Source of the DNA: CBDFLD01 sp965249005
Lineage (GTDB): Bacteria; Acidobacteriota; UBA6911
NCBI GenBank assembly: GCA_965249005.1
Contig: CBDFLD010000014.1
Coordinates: forward strand, 1 to 64,000
DNA: 64,000 nucleotides
Reading direction: 5' to 3'
Positions 43,816 through 53,428 of this stretch are shown piece by piece (the first letter of the stretch is position 1; every line of letters starts with the position of its first letter). The notes beneath the pieces are model-generated. The model saw nothing but the letters and a program-made list of their open reading frames with translations, was not told where the DNA came from and ran no database searches. The position numbers and the translations under genes were made by a program.

Positions 43816-44766
43816 TCAGCCCTCGAGTGAATCTTGCGCGACCCTGTGGGCTTGTTGGAGAAGCGGCTCGCCGGGAAGCCGTGCCAATGCGCGGATCAAA
43901 GAATCGAGTTGGCTCAAGCTACGGATCCCGCACAACGCGGTGCTGACGGTTTTGTAGCTCAAAACGAACCCCAGCGCGGCCTCCAATCCCGAATGATCTC
44001 CCAAGACACGGCTTACCTTCTCCATCGCCTGGACCTTTCGGTCAACGGTGCTCTTGTTCCACCAGGGGGCCTTGCGCCGCGCGTCAAGCATGTCGTAGGT
44101 ACGGCCCCGCCGGACCCGCTGCGTGAGAATACCCTTGTCGAAAGTTCCCCACGACATGAAACCGATCTGGTTCTGCTCCAGAAAGGGAAACAGTTCGTCG
44201 CGAGCTGTTGCCGTGAAAAGATTGAATTCGCTCTGCACAGCCTCGATCCGGGCAACTTCCATGGCCTTCTTGAGATCTTCCAGGTGAGTATTACACAGTC
44301 CGATGTGTCGTATTTTCCCTCGGCGCTGTGCATCGCTCAACGCTTCGACCGTCACGCGAATATCGACGCCGGGATCCGGCCAATGAACCATGTACAGATC
44401 GATGTAGTCGGTCTGCAAGTCCTCGAGCGACCGCTCGAGCATCGCGACCGCCGTCCTCGGGTCGTTGGTCAGGTTGATCCGCCCGTTGTCGTGCCATGTA
44501 ATGCCGCACTTCGAAACGATGAAGACTCTCTCGCGGATGTCCTTGAATGCTTTTCCGAAACGTATTTCAGAAAGGCCATACCCATAGACCGGAGCGGTAT
44601 CGAACAGGTTAATGCCCCGGTCATACGACGCCCGCAACAAAGCGATGGCGTCCTCCTCCGAGATATAGCCGAATCCGTAGCCCTTTCCCTCACCACTGAC
44701 ACTCGCACCACCGAAGGCGACCTCGGACGCCTCAAAGGCCAGCTTCCCTATTTGTCTTGTCCTCAT
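43816..44766 (-). CDS. aldo/keto reductase
   Basis: 316-residue NAD(P)H-dependent TIM-barrel reductase. The active-site region NLFDTAPVYGYGLSEIRFGKAF (Asp, Tyr) and the Lys of FIVSKCGITW are present; the catalytic His lies in LYMVHWPDP. The NADP-binding C-terminus (LSYKTVSTALCGIRSLSQLD) is seen. Its ATG overlaps the stop of the upstream aspartoacylase-like gene (ATGA), so the two are coupled. Substrate unknown. Confidence 0.92.
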   Translation of the reverse strand: MRTRQIGKLAFEASEVAFGGASVSGEGKGYGFGYISEEDAIALLRASYDRGINLFDTAPVYGYGLSEIRFGKAFKDIRERVFIVSKCGITWHDNGRINLTNDPRTAVAMLERSLEDLQTDYIDLYMVHWPDPGVDIRVTVEALSDAQRRGKIRHIGLCNTHLEDLKKAMEVARIEAVQSEFNLFTATARDELFPFLEQNQIGFMSWGTFDKGILTQRVRRGRTYDMLDARRKAPWWNKSTVDRKVQAMEKVSRVLGDHSGLEAALGFVLSYKTVSTALCGIRSLSQLDSLIRALARLPGEPLLQQAHRVAQDSLEG

Positions 44767-45905
44767 TCTTTGCGTCGACTCATGACAAGAAGTGGATCCT
44801 CGCGTTCCCTCCTGCGAAACCTCAAAAGGTGAAACACGTCGAGGATCCGCCAGCGCGCAATTCGAGGATCGACCAGATAGACCCCTGGCTCGGTAGAGTG
44901 CTGCCGGACCCCCGGCAGCAGGGGCAGGAGCAACTCGAGCCGCAGCCAGCGCATGGCGGTCGACACGCGCAGCCAGAATGGCGTCACCTCGCGTACCAGG
45001 AAAAAACCGTCATCGCCTTGAGATTGATACAGTGGCATGAAGATACGTGATGATTCCTGGGCTCGAATCGGTCCTTGGCTATCGTAGGCCAGGATCTGTC
45101 CTCTTGCGACCGGTTGAAAGTTTTTGAGCCCCGGGTTCATGTAAAATCCATCTCCGTTGCCGATTCCGTGTCGGTGGCGGATTTCCATGATGCGCGGCAG
45201 TGCTTTTGTCCGTTGCTCGAGAGCGGCGCGTAGCTCCGCAGATTCGGGCACGGCTCCTTCGGCTATGCAATGGACCGACTCGAGGATCGTCCAGACCGCG
45301 ATTTCCTGATTGGTGATGGAGTCGGAGGATCGATGCTGGCCTCCGGCAAACCCAATGGCCGCATGTCCCAGCTCGTTGACAAAGTTCAGCAGTGTTCCAT
45401 GCAGGTTTTCCTCCAAGCGCAGAACGAGAGGTGCGGGGATCCGCAATGCCAGACGGCGATTCATCATGGTATCGCTGACGATCGTGAACGGGTGACCGGC
45501 CGCCGAGGTGGTGTGAAGATCGACAAAGACTGAGGGATCGACCTGCTTCTTTGAAAGAAACCTCTCGATGTGCAACAGCAATGCCCGCTGTTCCGTTGAC
45601 TCGTGCCACTTCCCTTTCTCTGGCACCACCGTCCGTAAGTCGTCCACGAACTCCACCGGCCAGAGCCGGTTCAGGTCTCTGTCGACGAACCGGGATCCTT
45701 CCGCGAGGGCTCGAAGATTGCCCGCCAGCGCCACGAACTGACCCCGAAACGGGATTTTTCGCCTTTCGAGCTTCTCCAACACTCGCTGAAGGGTAAAAAC
45801 TCCCGCCGGCTCGTTTCCATGGAGCCCTCCCACACAGATCACCGTCGGCCCTGCGAACCTTCCGCCATAGACTCCGAGCAAGCGCGGAATATTCTTAACG
45901 GACAT
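44763..45905 (-). CDS. aspartoacylase/succinylglutamate desuccinylase-like protein
   Basis: 380-residue member of the M14-type AstE/AspA family (zinc amidohydrolases). The zinc site is in GGLHGNEPAGVFTLQRVLEKL (HxxE), with RFVDRDLNRLWP and SVFVDLHTTSAAGHPF supplying further conserved residues. It may hydrolyse an N-acyl amino acid or act in related deacylation; the substrate is not predicted. It lies 5 bases after the CBS gene, same strand. Confidence 0.85.
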   Translation of the reverse strand: MSVKNIPRLLGVYGGRFAGPTVICVGGLHGNEPAGVFTLQRVLEKLERRKIPFRGQFVALAGNLRALAEGSRFVDRDLNRLWPVEFVDDLRTVVPEKGKWHESTEQRALLLHIERFLSKKQVDPSVFVDLHTTSAAGHPFTIVSDTMMNRRLALRIPAPLVLRLEENLHGTLLNFVNELGHAAIGFAGGQHRSSDSITNQEIAVWTILESVHCIAEGAVPESAELRAALEQRTKALPRIMEIRHRHGIGNGDGFYMNPGLKNFQPVARGQILAYDSQGPIRAQESSRIFMPLYQSQGDDGFFLVREVTPFWLRVSTAMRWLRLELLLPLLPGVRQHSTEPGVYLVDPRIARWRILDVFHLLRFRRREREDPLLVMSRRKE

Positions 45906-45910
45906 CGGGC

Positions 45911-46363
45911 TCAGGCTCCGTCCCGGGCGCTATTCGATTGCGTTATGGAAGTGCCTTCGAGCATGCGAGTTGTGATACTCATGAAGTCCCGTTCGGTGAC
46001 GATACCGACAAGCCGACCCTCGCTGACGACGGGAAGACAGTCCACACTATTGCGCTGCATCTGATCGATCGCCTCCCGTATCGGCGCGTCTGGAGATACC
46101 GCTATGGGCGAGCAATCCATGATTTCTCTCACTGAAATTGGATCCGATCCCACCGGACGGCGCCGCTGCCCGAACTGGCGCAGAATTTCAAAGCAAGAAA
46201 CCACACCGACCAGCTGGCGCCCGTCGCCTTCCACTGGGACGTGGCGAATACGCTTCCGATCCATCCGCCGGGCAATCGATTCGATGGGTTCACCCGGACC
46301 GACTGTAAACAGATCGGTGGTCATGAAGTCTTTGACACGGAAATCCTTCCTTTTCATGATCAC
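45911..46363 (-). CDS. two-CBS-domain protein
   Basis: 150 residues made of two CBS domains (VKDFMTTDLFTVGPGEPIESIARRMDRKRIRHVPVEGDGRQLVGVVS and IMDCSPIAVSPDAPIREAIDQMQRNSVDCLPVVSEGRLVGIVTERD). CBS pairs bind adenosyl nucleotides and usually regulate another protein; here no effector domain is attached. First gene of the CBS-aspartoacylase-AKR-GT2 minus-strand run. Confidence 0.88.
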   Translation of the reverse strand: MIMKRKDFRVKDFMTTDLFTVGPGEPIESIARRMDRKRIRHVPVEGDGRQLVGVVSCFEILRQFGQRRRPVGSDPISVREIMDCSPIAVSPDAPIREAIDQMQRNSVDCLPVVSEGRLVGIVTERDFMSITTRMLEGTSITQSNSARDGA

Positions 46364-46400
46364 GTCCCCCCAGCTAACCGCAATCCACTCATGAAATCCC

Positions 46401-46555
46401 GAACATCAAATCCCAGATCACAAACAAATCACAAGGAACAAATGACAAATCTCTAACCGCATTCGATTTTGGACCTTTCAAATTTTTCGTCATTGGAATT
46501 TGCGATTTGAGATTTGTTTGATATTTGTAGTCTGTGATTTGGAATTTCGAGGCTT
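46401..46555. repeat. AT-rich inverted repeat
   Basis: The left arm (46401-46450: AACATCAAATCCCAGATCAC...) and the right arm (46490-46555: TTGGAATTTGCGATTTGAGA...) are rough reverse complements made of repeated CAAATC/AAATC words. This resembles the CAAATTCCAAATC-type intergenic repeats seen in Planctomycetes and related genomes. It lies between the CBS gene and the acyl-CoA dehydrogenase pair. Confidence 0.55.
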
Positions 46556-46627
46556 AGCCTTAGCCAGGATTGAAAACGAGACCTCGTAATGGGCCGTGCC
46601 TGGTGAACAAACTGCCGTCGGGATTTT

Positions 46628-47824
46628 ATGAAATCCTACTTCGACTTCTCGTCTCCTCCCTCCGACCCGCTTCTGCCCCTGCGCCGCGAAGTGCGACGTT
46701 TCTTGGCCCGCGAGCTCGAGTCGGGAACGTGGGAGATGACCGGCGACTCGTGGGGAGGGCATTGTCCAAAACTCAGTCGCCGACTCGGGGAAAAAGGCTG
46801 GTTGGGCCTGACATGGCCCAAGCGCTATGGAGGGCGAGAGCGCAACTATCTCGAACGATACGTCATCACCGAGGAGTTGCTGGCTGCCGGCGCCCCCACG
46901 GCCGCCCACTGGGTCGCGGACCGGCAGAGCGGCCCGCTGATCTTGAGATACGGATCCGAAGGCCAGAAGCAGCAGTTCTTGCCGGCCATCGCCCAGGGTG
47001 GAACCTATTTTTCGATCGGCATGAGCGAGCCGGATTCCGGATCCGATCTTGCTTCGATTCAGGCCCGGGCCCGGAAGGTCGACGGCGGCTGGGAATTGTC
47101 CGGAACCAAGATCTGGACCAGTGGCGCCCATCTCAATCACTTCATCATTGTTCTTTGTCGGACCTCGGACCCGGAATCGGGGGAAGTCGAGTCCGGCAAA
47201 CCCGAGCGGCGGCGGGACCCGAGCAGGCACTCCGGATTGAGCCAGCTCATCGTGGATCTTTCTTCGCCCGGAGTCACGGTTCTGCCGATTATCAACCTCG
47301 CTGGAGCGCACGAATTCAACGAGGTCTTGTTCGAAGCGACCCTTGTCCCTGACAAGATGCTCCTCGGCCAGGAGGGCCAAGGATGGGATCAAGTCGTGAG
47401 CGAGCTGGTTTACGAGCGTGGCGGGCCGGAGCGATTTCTCACCAATTTCCACTTGCTGACGGAGTTGATTCGGGTGCTCGAGGACTTGCCTGCCGGGAGC
47501 GCGGCGTTGGAGACCGGAAATGTCCTCGCTCAACTGTGGACCTTGCGGCAGATGGCCTTCTCGGTCGCCTGTATCCTGAAGGACGGGGGAGTTCCGAAGG
47601 TGGAGTCCGCTATGATCAAGGATCTCGGCACCCAGCTGCAGCAAGAAATCCCCGACGTCGTCCGACAGGCAATAGACAGCGGACGCTTCTCTGGAAAGGA
47701 CGAGTATCGCCGTTTGGAACAGTTTCTTGCACGCGCGGTCCTGTACGCCCCCGCCTATACGATCCAGGGTGGAACGACTGAAATACTGCGCGGCATTGTC
47801 GCGAGAGGATTGGGAGTACGATGA
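46628..47824 (+). CDS. acyl-CoA dehydrogenase, FAD-binding subunit
   Basis: 398 residues of the acyl-CoA dehydrogenase family, which oxidises acyl-CoA to enoyl-CoA with FAD. Motifs seen: FSIGMSEPDSGSDLASIQARARKVDGGWELSGTKIWTSGA (substrate/FAD region), RGGPERFLT and the C-terminal YTIQGGTTEILRGIVARGLG. The next dehydrogenase gene starts inside its stop (ATGA overlap), pointing to a two-subunit enzyme. Confidence 0.92.
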   Translation: MKSYFDFSSPPSDPLLPLRREVRRFLARELESGTWEMTGDSWGGHCPKLSRRLGEKGWLGLTWPKRYGGRERNYLERYVITEELLAAGAPTAAHWVADRQSGPLILRYGSEGQKQQFLPAIAQGGTYFSIGMSEPDSGSDLASIQARARKVDGGWELSGTKIWTSGAHLNHFIIVLCRTSDPESGEVESGKPERRRDPSRHSGLSQLIVDLSSPGVTVLPIINLAGAHEFNEVLFEATLVPDKMLLGQEGQGWDQVVSELVYERGGPERFLTNFHLLTELIRVLEDLPAGSAALETGNVLAQLWTLRQMAFSVACILKDGGVPKVESAMIKDLGTQLQQEIPDVVRQAIDSGRFSGKDEYRRLEQFLARAVLYAPAYTIQGGTTEILRGIVARGLGVR

Positions 47825-48930
47825 GCGGCGCAACCTCGTTGTTGACTGCAATGGCGGACGAGCTGTTTTCCCGCACCTGCACCCGTGAGGTGATCGATCA
47901 ATCTTCACAGGGCCGGTGGCCGAAGGAGCTATGGCGGGCGCTCGAGGACAACGGACTTCCAGCGGGACTCGCACCACAAGAGCTGGGTGGCGCCGGCCTG
48001 ACAATGGCCGATGCCATGGCCGTCCTGAGAATCGCCGGCCAGTATGCCGTACCCGGGTCCTTGTCAGAAAGCCTGATTGCGGGAGCCCTCTTGGCGGAGG
48101 CGGGTCTTCCATTGCCCGGGAGCGCCTGTACTCTATCCTGCACGGGTCCGTGGGATAGCCTGATTGTGACTCGTCGTGATTCCGATTGGCTGCTCTCAGG
48201 GACCGTTTCTGCCGTCTCATGGGCCCGGTCTGGCCCGACGATCGTTCTATTCGCAGCCGGCCCCGACGCCGATCACGCCGTTACGGTTCGCCCATCGCAG
48301 ATCTCATCAGCGATGGAGACATCAGATGCGCGCCTGTCGATGGTTACCGGGCAGAATCTCGCGGGTGAGCCGAGAGACACAATTTCGTTCTCTGAATTGC
48401 CTTTGGATGCAGCCAGTGTCTCCAGACCCGCACCCAGACTGATCGAGCGTCTACAGGTCTTGGGCGCCCTGGCGAGAGCGGCCATGATGGCGGGCGCACT
48501 CGAGCGGGTCCTCGACCTCACCGTCCAGCATGCTCACGATCGGATACAGTTTGGCCGCCCCATCGCGAAATTTCAGGCAATCCAGCAGAACTTGGCCATC
48601 CTTGCGGGGGAGACAGCTGCCGCTGTCGTGTCTGCCGGAGCTGCGGCCTCAGCTGCGGACAATACGGATATTCTCGACGCGTCTTTTGAAATCGCGTGCG
48701 CGAAATGCCGGACAGGCCTGGCCGTCCGAAAAGCGACGGCGCTGGCTCATCAGATTCATGGAGCCATAGGCTTTACCCAGGAGCACGCGCTTCATCTGTG
48801 GACACGCCGACTTTGGTCCTGGCGGGACGAGTTCGGGAGCGAAACCGAATGGGCCAAAAAGGCGGGCGAACTGGCCATGACGGCCGGCCCAGAAGGCCTC
48901 TGGCCCTTGTTATCCGGGGTCACAGCTTGA
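47821..48930 (+). CDS. acyl-CoA dehydrogenase-like second subunit
   Basis: 369 residues. The C-terminal helical half is typical (VQHAHDRIQFGRPIAKFQAIQQNLAILAGETAAAVVSAGAAAS, HQIHGAIGFTQEHALHLWTRRLWSWRDEFG), but the middle region lacks the SEPDSGSD-type FAD/substrate motif present in its partner. This fits the heteromeric (alpha2beta2) dehydrogenases known from steroid and side-chain degradation, where one chain has lost catalytic residues. The four-base overlap with the first gene supports co-assembly. Confidence 0.88.
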   Translation: MSGATSLLTAMADELFSRTCTREVIDQSSQGRWPKELWRALEDNGLPAGLAPQELGGAGLTMADAMAVLRIAGQYAVPGSLSESLIAGALLAEAGLPLPGSACTLSCTGPWDSLIVTRRDSDWLLSGTVSAVSWARSGPTIVLFAAGPDADHAVTVRPSQISSAMETSDARLSMVTGQNLAGEPRDTISFSELPLDAASVSRPAPRLIERLQVLGALARAAMMAGALERVLDLTVQHAHDRIQFGRPIAKFQAIQQNLAILAGETAAAVVSAGAAASAADNTDILDASFEIACAKCRTGLAVRKATALAHQIHGAIGFTQEHALHLWTRRLWSWRDEFGSETEWAKKAGELAMTAGPEGLWPLLSGVTA

Positions 48931-48960
48931 ATATTGAATCTTCGGACTGCAAAGCACACT

Positions 48961-50337
48961 CTACTTCTTCTTCAACGAAGCACGCAAAATCATCTCGTCG
49001 TTCCGGGCGACGATATGCCCATTGGCGTAGGCAGGATGTGACCAATTGACAATTCGGTCCTGGGGGCGGCGGGAACGGCCACGGCGGCCGTAGGCCGAGT
49101 TCGAGGTGGGATCAATGAGCTTGGTGCGATCGACCTCCTGATAGCCTTCCGGAGAGAAACGGGCGATAATCAGATCGCCCTGATCGTTGTTGACGAAGTA
49201 GCGATCCCCATTCCGGACAAAGAAGGCACTGGACCAGCGGGCCGAATCCGTCATCTCCTGCGATTCCCAGATTCGCTCGCCCGTACGGGCATTCAAACAT
49301 CGCAGCTCCCCGTAGCTACAGACTCCATAGATATAGTCGCCCTCGAGGATCGGTGTCGAGATCAACGCGTGCAGACCCCTGGTCTCATTCGGAAGCTCGC
49401 GCTTGCCACTGATTTTCCACATCAGATCTGCCTGCGGTTGGTCCGCGGCCAGCTCCAGCATCATGGACCCGCCGTAGAACTGAGAGACAAACAGATAAGG
49501 CCCGCTGCTGATGGGGCTCGCAATCGTCAAACCCATGCGAACATCGAAAGCTTGCTCCCAGTAGACCTCTCCTGTTGCGGGATTGAGTGAACTGACGGCC
49601 TTCGGGTGCCAGATGATAAGCTGCCGGACGCCCCCAATCTCATAAATGATGGGCGGGCAGTATCCCATCTCTCCGTCCGAGCGCAACGACCGCCAGATCT
49701 CCTTGCCCGTCCTCTTGTCGAAAGCCACGACCTTGGCGTCCGGAACCCCGCCGACGAGGCAGATGAGAAGATTCCCGTCTACAAGCGGTGAACTCGTGAT
49801 TCCCCAGACAGGAACGTCCGTTTCAAATTCCTTGACGTAATCTTTCTTCCAAACAAGATCCCCCGTCGCCGCGGCCAGGCAGCGCAGCATGCCCATCGCA
49901 CCCACCACGTAGACGTGTTGCCCATCGACTGTCGGGGTCGCCCTCGGGCCGGTCGCATAGGTTGCCTGGATCGTCTGGTAGCTTACAGGCCACTGATCGG
50001 TCCACAAGGTCTTGCCCGTCTGCTCGTCCATGCACACGACTCGCTCGGTACCCTCCAGGATCCGCGATTGTGGGTCTTTTTCGAATTCCAACGCGAAAAC
50101 TCGGCCGCCTGCAACACTGGGCCCGGCAAAGCCGGACTTGATGGGCACTTTCCACTTGAAATCGAGGCCCGTAGCAGGAAACTCATCCAGGATTCCCTCC
50201 TCCGTCCAGACTGCCACGCGCCCCTTGCCTCGCCACTCCGGCCAATCTTCCGCTCGGACTGGCGCAGAAAAGAAGAACAAGCACACAACCCCCAGGGCCC
50301 CCAGAATTCCAAGCCTCGACTTCATTTTCATTTCCAT
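48961..50337 (-). CDS. secreted PQQ-like beta-propeller protein (1)
   Basis: About 458 residues from the ATG at 50337, the start that best fits the signal peptide (MKMKSRLGILGALGVVCLFFFSAPVRA); an in-frame ATG at 50385 adds 16 residues. Repeated PQQ-type blades appear (GRVFALEFEKDP, ERVVCMDEQTGKTLWTDQWP, KVVAFDKRTGKEIWRSLRSD, GELRCLNARTGERIWESQ). These propellers often lack true dehydrogenase activity; no known catalytic or PQQ residues are evident. Divergent from the next two propellers. Confidence 0.82.
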   Translation of the reverse strand: MEMKMKSRLGILGALGVVCLFFFSAPVRAEDWPEWRGKGRVAVWTEEGILDEFPATGLDFKWKVPIKSGFAGPSVAGGRVFALEFEKDPQSRILEGTERVVCMDEQTGKTLWTDQWPVSYQTIQATYATGPRATPTVDGQHVYVVGAMGMLRCLAAATGDLVWKKDYVKEFETDVPVWGITSSPLVDGNLLICLVGGVPDAKVVAFDKRTGKEIWRSLRSDGEMGYCPPIIYEIGGVRQLIIWHPKAVSSLNPATGEVYWEQAFDVRMGLTIASPISSGPYLFVSQFYGGSMMLELAADQPQADLMWKISGKRELPNETRGLHALISTPILEGDYIYGVCSYGELRCLNARTGERIWESQEMTDSARWSSAFFVRNGDRYFVNNDQGDLIIARFSPEGYQEVDRTKLIDPTSNSAYGRRGRSRRPQDRIVNWSHPAYANGHIVARNDEMILRASLKKK

Positions 50338-50507
50338 AGCGAGCTCCGTGTGTAGGAGTCTCTCCCCGAGAGACGCGAGTCGCACACGGAGTGTGCGACC
50401 AACAGCGGATGGCGGTCAGCAGAAAGCGCTCCGGTCGCGGACACTGTGCCCCTGTGCTACCATCAACGCGAATCAGAAAAGACAAGTATATCGGAAATCC
50501 ACTGAAA

Positions 50508-51947
50508 GTGCGCAACCCAGTCCGCCGCCTGATAGTCCACACCGCTCTTTTTCTGCTGCTAACCCAGCTTTCGTTTCCCGCCCAGTCTCGAATGTTCGGC
50601 GGCACACCATCACGAAACATGGTATCGGATGAATCCGAACTCCCGGAAACTTGGGACCTTGAAAGCGGCGCTCACATCCGCTGGAGAGCAGAGCTTGGTT
50701 CCCAGTGCTACACCAGCCCGATTGTCGCTGACGGGAAGGTCTTCGTGGGCACGAACAACGACGGTCTGAGAAATCCGCAGATCGCTGGCGATCGAGGAAA
50801 CCTTCTGGTCTTTCGAGAGTCCGATGGGGCCTTCTTGTGGCAAGCCGCCCATGAAAAGCTGCCGTCCGGTCGCAGGAACGATTGGCCGTATCAAGGGATC
50901 TGCTCGACACCTGCCATCGAGGGGAAACGGCTCTACTACTTATCGAACCGGTGCGAGATCGTCTGCTCGGACACCGACGGGTTCCTGGACGGGAAAAATG
51001 ACGGGCCATTCGTCAACGAGTCCAGCCAGGGCCCTTCCGATGAGGATGTCGTTTGGAAGCTCGATCTGATGCACGAGCTCGGTGTCTATCCTCACAACAT
51101 GACCGCCAGCAGTCCCCTCATCGTCGGGGATCTGCTCTACACCGTCACAGGCAACGGGGTCGCAGACGATCACGTGACGGTTCCATCTCCAAGCGCACCC
51201 AGCTTTGTCGCACTCAACAAGACCACCGGGAAGCTAGTCTGGAAGGACGCCAGTCCAGGCGGCAACATTTTGCACGGCCAGTGGTCCAATCCTGCCTACG
51301 GCTCCATCGAAGGGAAGCCGCAAGTAGTATTTCCGGGAGGAGACGGTTGGCTCTATTCCTTCGAACCCGAGAGCGGCGCCCTCCTCTGGCGATTCGACGG
51401 CAACCCCAAGGGCGCCGTTTGGGCTCTGGGCAGTGGCGGCACGCGAAACAGCATCCTGGCTACCCCGGTCGTTTACCAGGACCATGTCTACTTCGGTATG
51501 GGGCAAGACCCGGAACATGGGGACGGGCCCGGTCTTTTTTACGCGCTGAAGCCCAATCAAGGCGGCGACGTCACCAGCTCCGCCCCCATCTGGCGCCTCG
51601 AGGGTGAGCGGATCGGCCGGACGTTATCAACGGCGGCAATCTCGGAAGGGTTGGTCTACACGGCGGATCTGAGCGGGTTCTTGTATTGCATCGATGCCAA
51701 AACCGGAGAACAGTACTGGAACTACGACACGCTGGCCGCTGTTTGGGGCTCCCCGTTCGTTGCCGACCAAAAGATATACCTGGGTGACGAGGAAGGGGAC
51801 GTCGCCGTGCTCAAGACCGGAAAGGAGAAAGTGGTTCTCGGTGAAGTCGCCATGGAAAGCTCCATCTACTCGGCTCCCACGGCTTCCGATGGCGTTCTGT
51901 ACATCGCAACCCGGAGCGAACTCTTCGCCATCGCCTCTACAAAGTGA
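50508..51947 (+). CDS. secreted PQQ-like beta-propeller protein (2)
   Basis: About 480 residues from GTG at 50508 (VRNPVRRLIVHTALFLLLTQLSFPAQS signal); a longer in-frame start at 50391 is less likely because it would place 39 extra residues before the signal. PQQ-type blades: SQCYTSPIVADGKVFVGTNN, GNLLVFRESDGAFLWQAAHE, FVALNKTTGKLVWKDASPGG, GWLYSFEPESGALLWRFDG, FLYCIDAKTGEQYWNYDTL. Its stop overlaps the start of the third propeller (GTGA). Confidence 0.82.
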   Translation: MRNPVRRLIVHTALFLLLTQLSFPAQSRMFGGTPSRNMVSDESELPETWDLESGAHIRWRAELGSQCYTSPIVADGKVFVGTNNDGLRNPQIAGDRGNLLVFRESDGAFLWQAAHEKLPSGRRNDWPYQGICSTPAIEGKRLYYLSNRCEIVCSDTDGFLDGKNDGPFVNESSQGPSDEDVVWKLDLMHELGVYPHNMTASSPLIVGDLLYTVTGNGVADDHVTVPSPSAPSFVALNKTTGKLVWKDASPGGNILHGQWSNPAYGSIEGKPQVVFPGGDGWLYSFEPESGALLWRFDGNPKGAVWALGSGGTRNSILATPVVYQDHVYFGMGQDPEHGDGPGLFYALKPNQGGDVTSSAPIWRLEGERIGRTLSTAAISEGLVYTADLSGFLYCIDAKTGEQYWNYDTLAAVWGSPFVADQKIYLGDEEGDVAVLKTGKEKVVLGEVAMESSIYSAPTASDGVLYIATRSELFAIASTK

Positions 51948-53428
51948 GCGAAACCATGTTTGACGCGTTTAACGCCAGCCGATCACCGAGACGCTCGATC
52001 TGGACTCTCCTCTGCTTTCTGTCGGTGGGGGGAAACCTGTTCGGACAGACAGAGCCTCGCTTGACGGCAAGCGACTGGCCCTCCTTCCGCGGGCCTTCCG
52101 CCTCCGGCGTCGCGGACCCGCAGAACCTACCAGAATCATGGGACGCCACCACGGGCAAGCATCTCCGCTGGAAAACGGCGATCCCAGGACTGGCCCACGC
52201 GAGTCCGATTGTTTGGCGGGACCGGGTTTTTGTAACCACTGCCGTCAGCAGCCGTGCGACCGCATCCTTCCGGCCGGGGCTATACGGCGCTGGGGACGCT
52301 TCCGGAGACCGCTCGGTTCACCAGTGGAAGGTCTACTGTCTGGACAAAAAGACAGGGAAGATTCTCTGGGAAAAGACCGCCATCCGATCCGAACCGATCG
52401 AAAAGAGACACATCAAGGCGACCTATGCCGACTCCACTCCTGTCACCGACGGGCGATATGTCATCGCCTTCTTCGGTTCCCAGGGCGTCTACGCTTTTGA
52501 CATGGACGGAGAATTCCTCTGGAGCCGGGATCTCGGGCATCTCGATCTGGGCGCTTATAGCGATCCAGGCTATGAATGGGGAACCGCCAGTTCTCCCATC
52601 ATTTTCGAGGACCTCGTGATCCTTCAATGCGATACCCAGGGCGACTCCTTCGTGACGGGCCTCGACATTCAAACCGGAGACACCGTTTGGAAGGCGGAGC
52701 GAGACGAGCTCCCTTCGTGGGGCACCCCGACGGTTTATCGGCAGTTTGACTCGCTTCACCCCGGTTCGCTCCGTTTCCAGAAAAAGATCGATGATGGCCT
52801 TGTCCCGATCCCGCGGACCGAATCCGACCCGCGGAGACCGATCTTGATAACCAACGGTTCGAATTTCATTCGCGGGTACGACCCGAGGAACGGCTTCGAG
52901 TTGTGGCGCCTCGGAGGGAGTTCCAAGATCACCGCGCCAACCCCCGTCTTCGACAAGGACCTTATCGTTGTTGCCAGCGGGCGTTCGCCCGAGCGGCCAA
53001 TCTTTGCCATTCGGCCGGGCGCTGTGGGCAACATCTCGCTGCAGCGCGACCAGACATCGAACGAGTTTGTCGCCTGGAGCAAGACTCAACGAGGCTCCTA
53101 CATGCCGACCCCCATAATCTATCGGGGCTATTTATACGTGCTGGCGAATCAAGGGATCTTCGATTGTTACAAGCTCGATACCGGCAAGGAGATCTACCGC
53201 GAGCGTATTCCACACCAAGGCAGCGGATTCAGCGCTTCGCCGGTTGCCTCCGACAACCGGATCTACTTGTCGAGTGAGGATGGAGATATTTTCGCGGTGG
53301 AGGCCGGGACGAAGTTCAAATTGACTTCCCGGAACCCGATGGGGGAGCTCTTGATGGCAACTCCCGCGCTTTCTGATGGACTGCTGCTGGTAAGAGGTAC
53401 CCATCATTTGTTTGCGATCGGGAGGTAA
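51944..53428 (+). CDS. secreted PQQ-like beta-propeller protein (3)
   Basis: 494 residues from GTG at 51944 (an ATG lies at 51956). Hydrophobic signal around residues 17-35 (RSIWTLLCFLSVGGNLFGQ). Blades: DWPSFRGPSASGVADPQNLPESWDATTGKHLRWKTAIPG (a motif common at the start of such proteins), VYCLDKKTGKILWEKT, GVYAFDMDGEFLWSRDLG, FVTGLDIQTGDTVWKAERD, GIFDCYKLDTGKEIYRERIP. Translationally coupled to propeller 2; the three propellers probably function together outside the cytoplasm. Confidence 0.85.
   Translation: MSETMFDAFNASRSPRRSIWTLLCFLSVGGNLFGQTEPRLTASDWPSFRGPSASGVADPQNLPESWDATTGKHLRWKTAIPGLAHASPIVWRDRVFVTTAVSSRATASFRPGLYGAGDASGDRSVHQWKVYCLDKKTGKILWEKTAIRSEPIEKRHIKATYADSTPVTDGRYVIAFFGSQGVYAFDMDGEFLWSRDLGHLDLGAYSDPGYEWGTASSPIIFEDLVILQCDTQGDSFVTGLDIQTGDTVWKAERDELPSWGTPTVYRQFDSLHPGSLRFQKKIDDGLVPIPRTESDPRRPILITNGSNFIRGYDPRNGFELWRLGGSSKITAPTPVFDKDLIVVASGRSPERPIFAIRPGAVGNISLQRDQTSNEFVAWSKTQRGSYMPTPIIYRGYLYVLANQGIFDCYKLDTGKEIYRERIPHQGSGFSASPVASDNRIYLSSEDGDIFAVEAGTKFKLTSRNPMGELLMATPALSDGLLLVRGTHHLFAIGR

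Noticed and set aside
46490..48220. 576-codon minus-strand open frame
   Set aside because: Antisense to the acyl-CoA dehydrogenase genes, low-complexity composition, no family motif.
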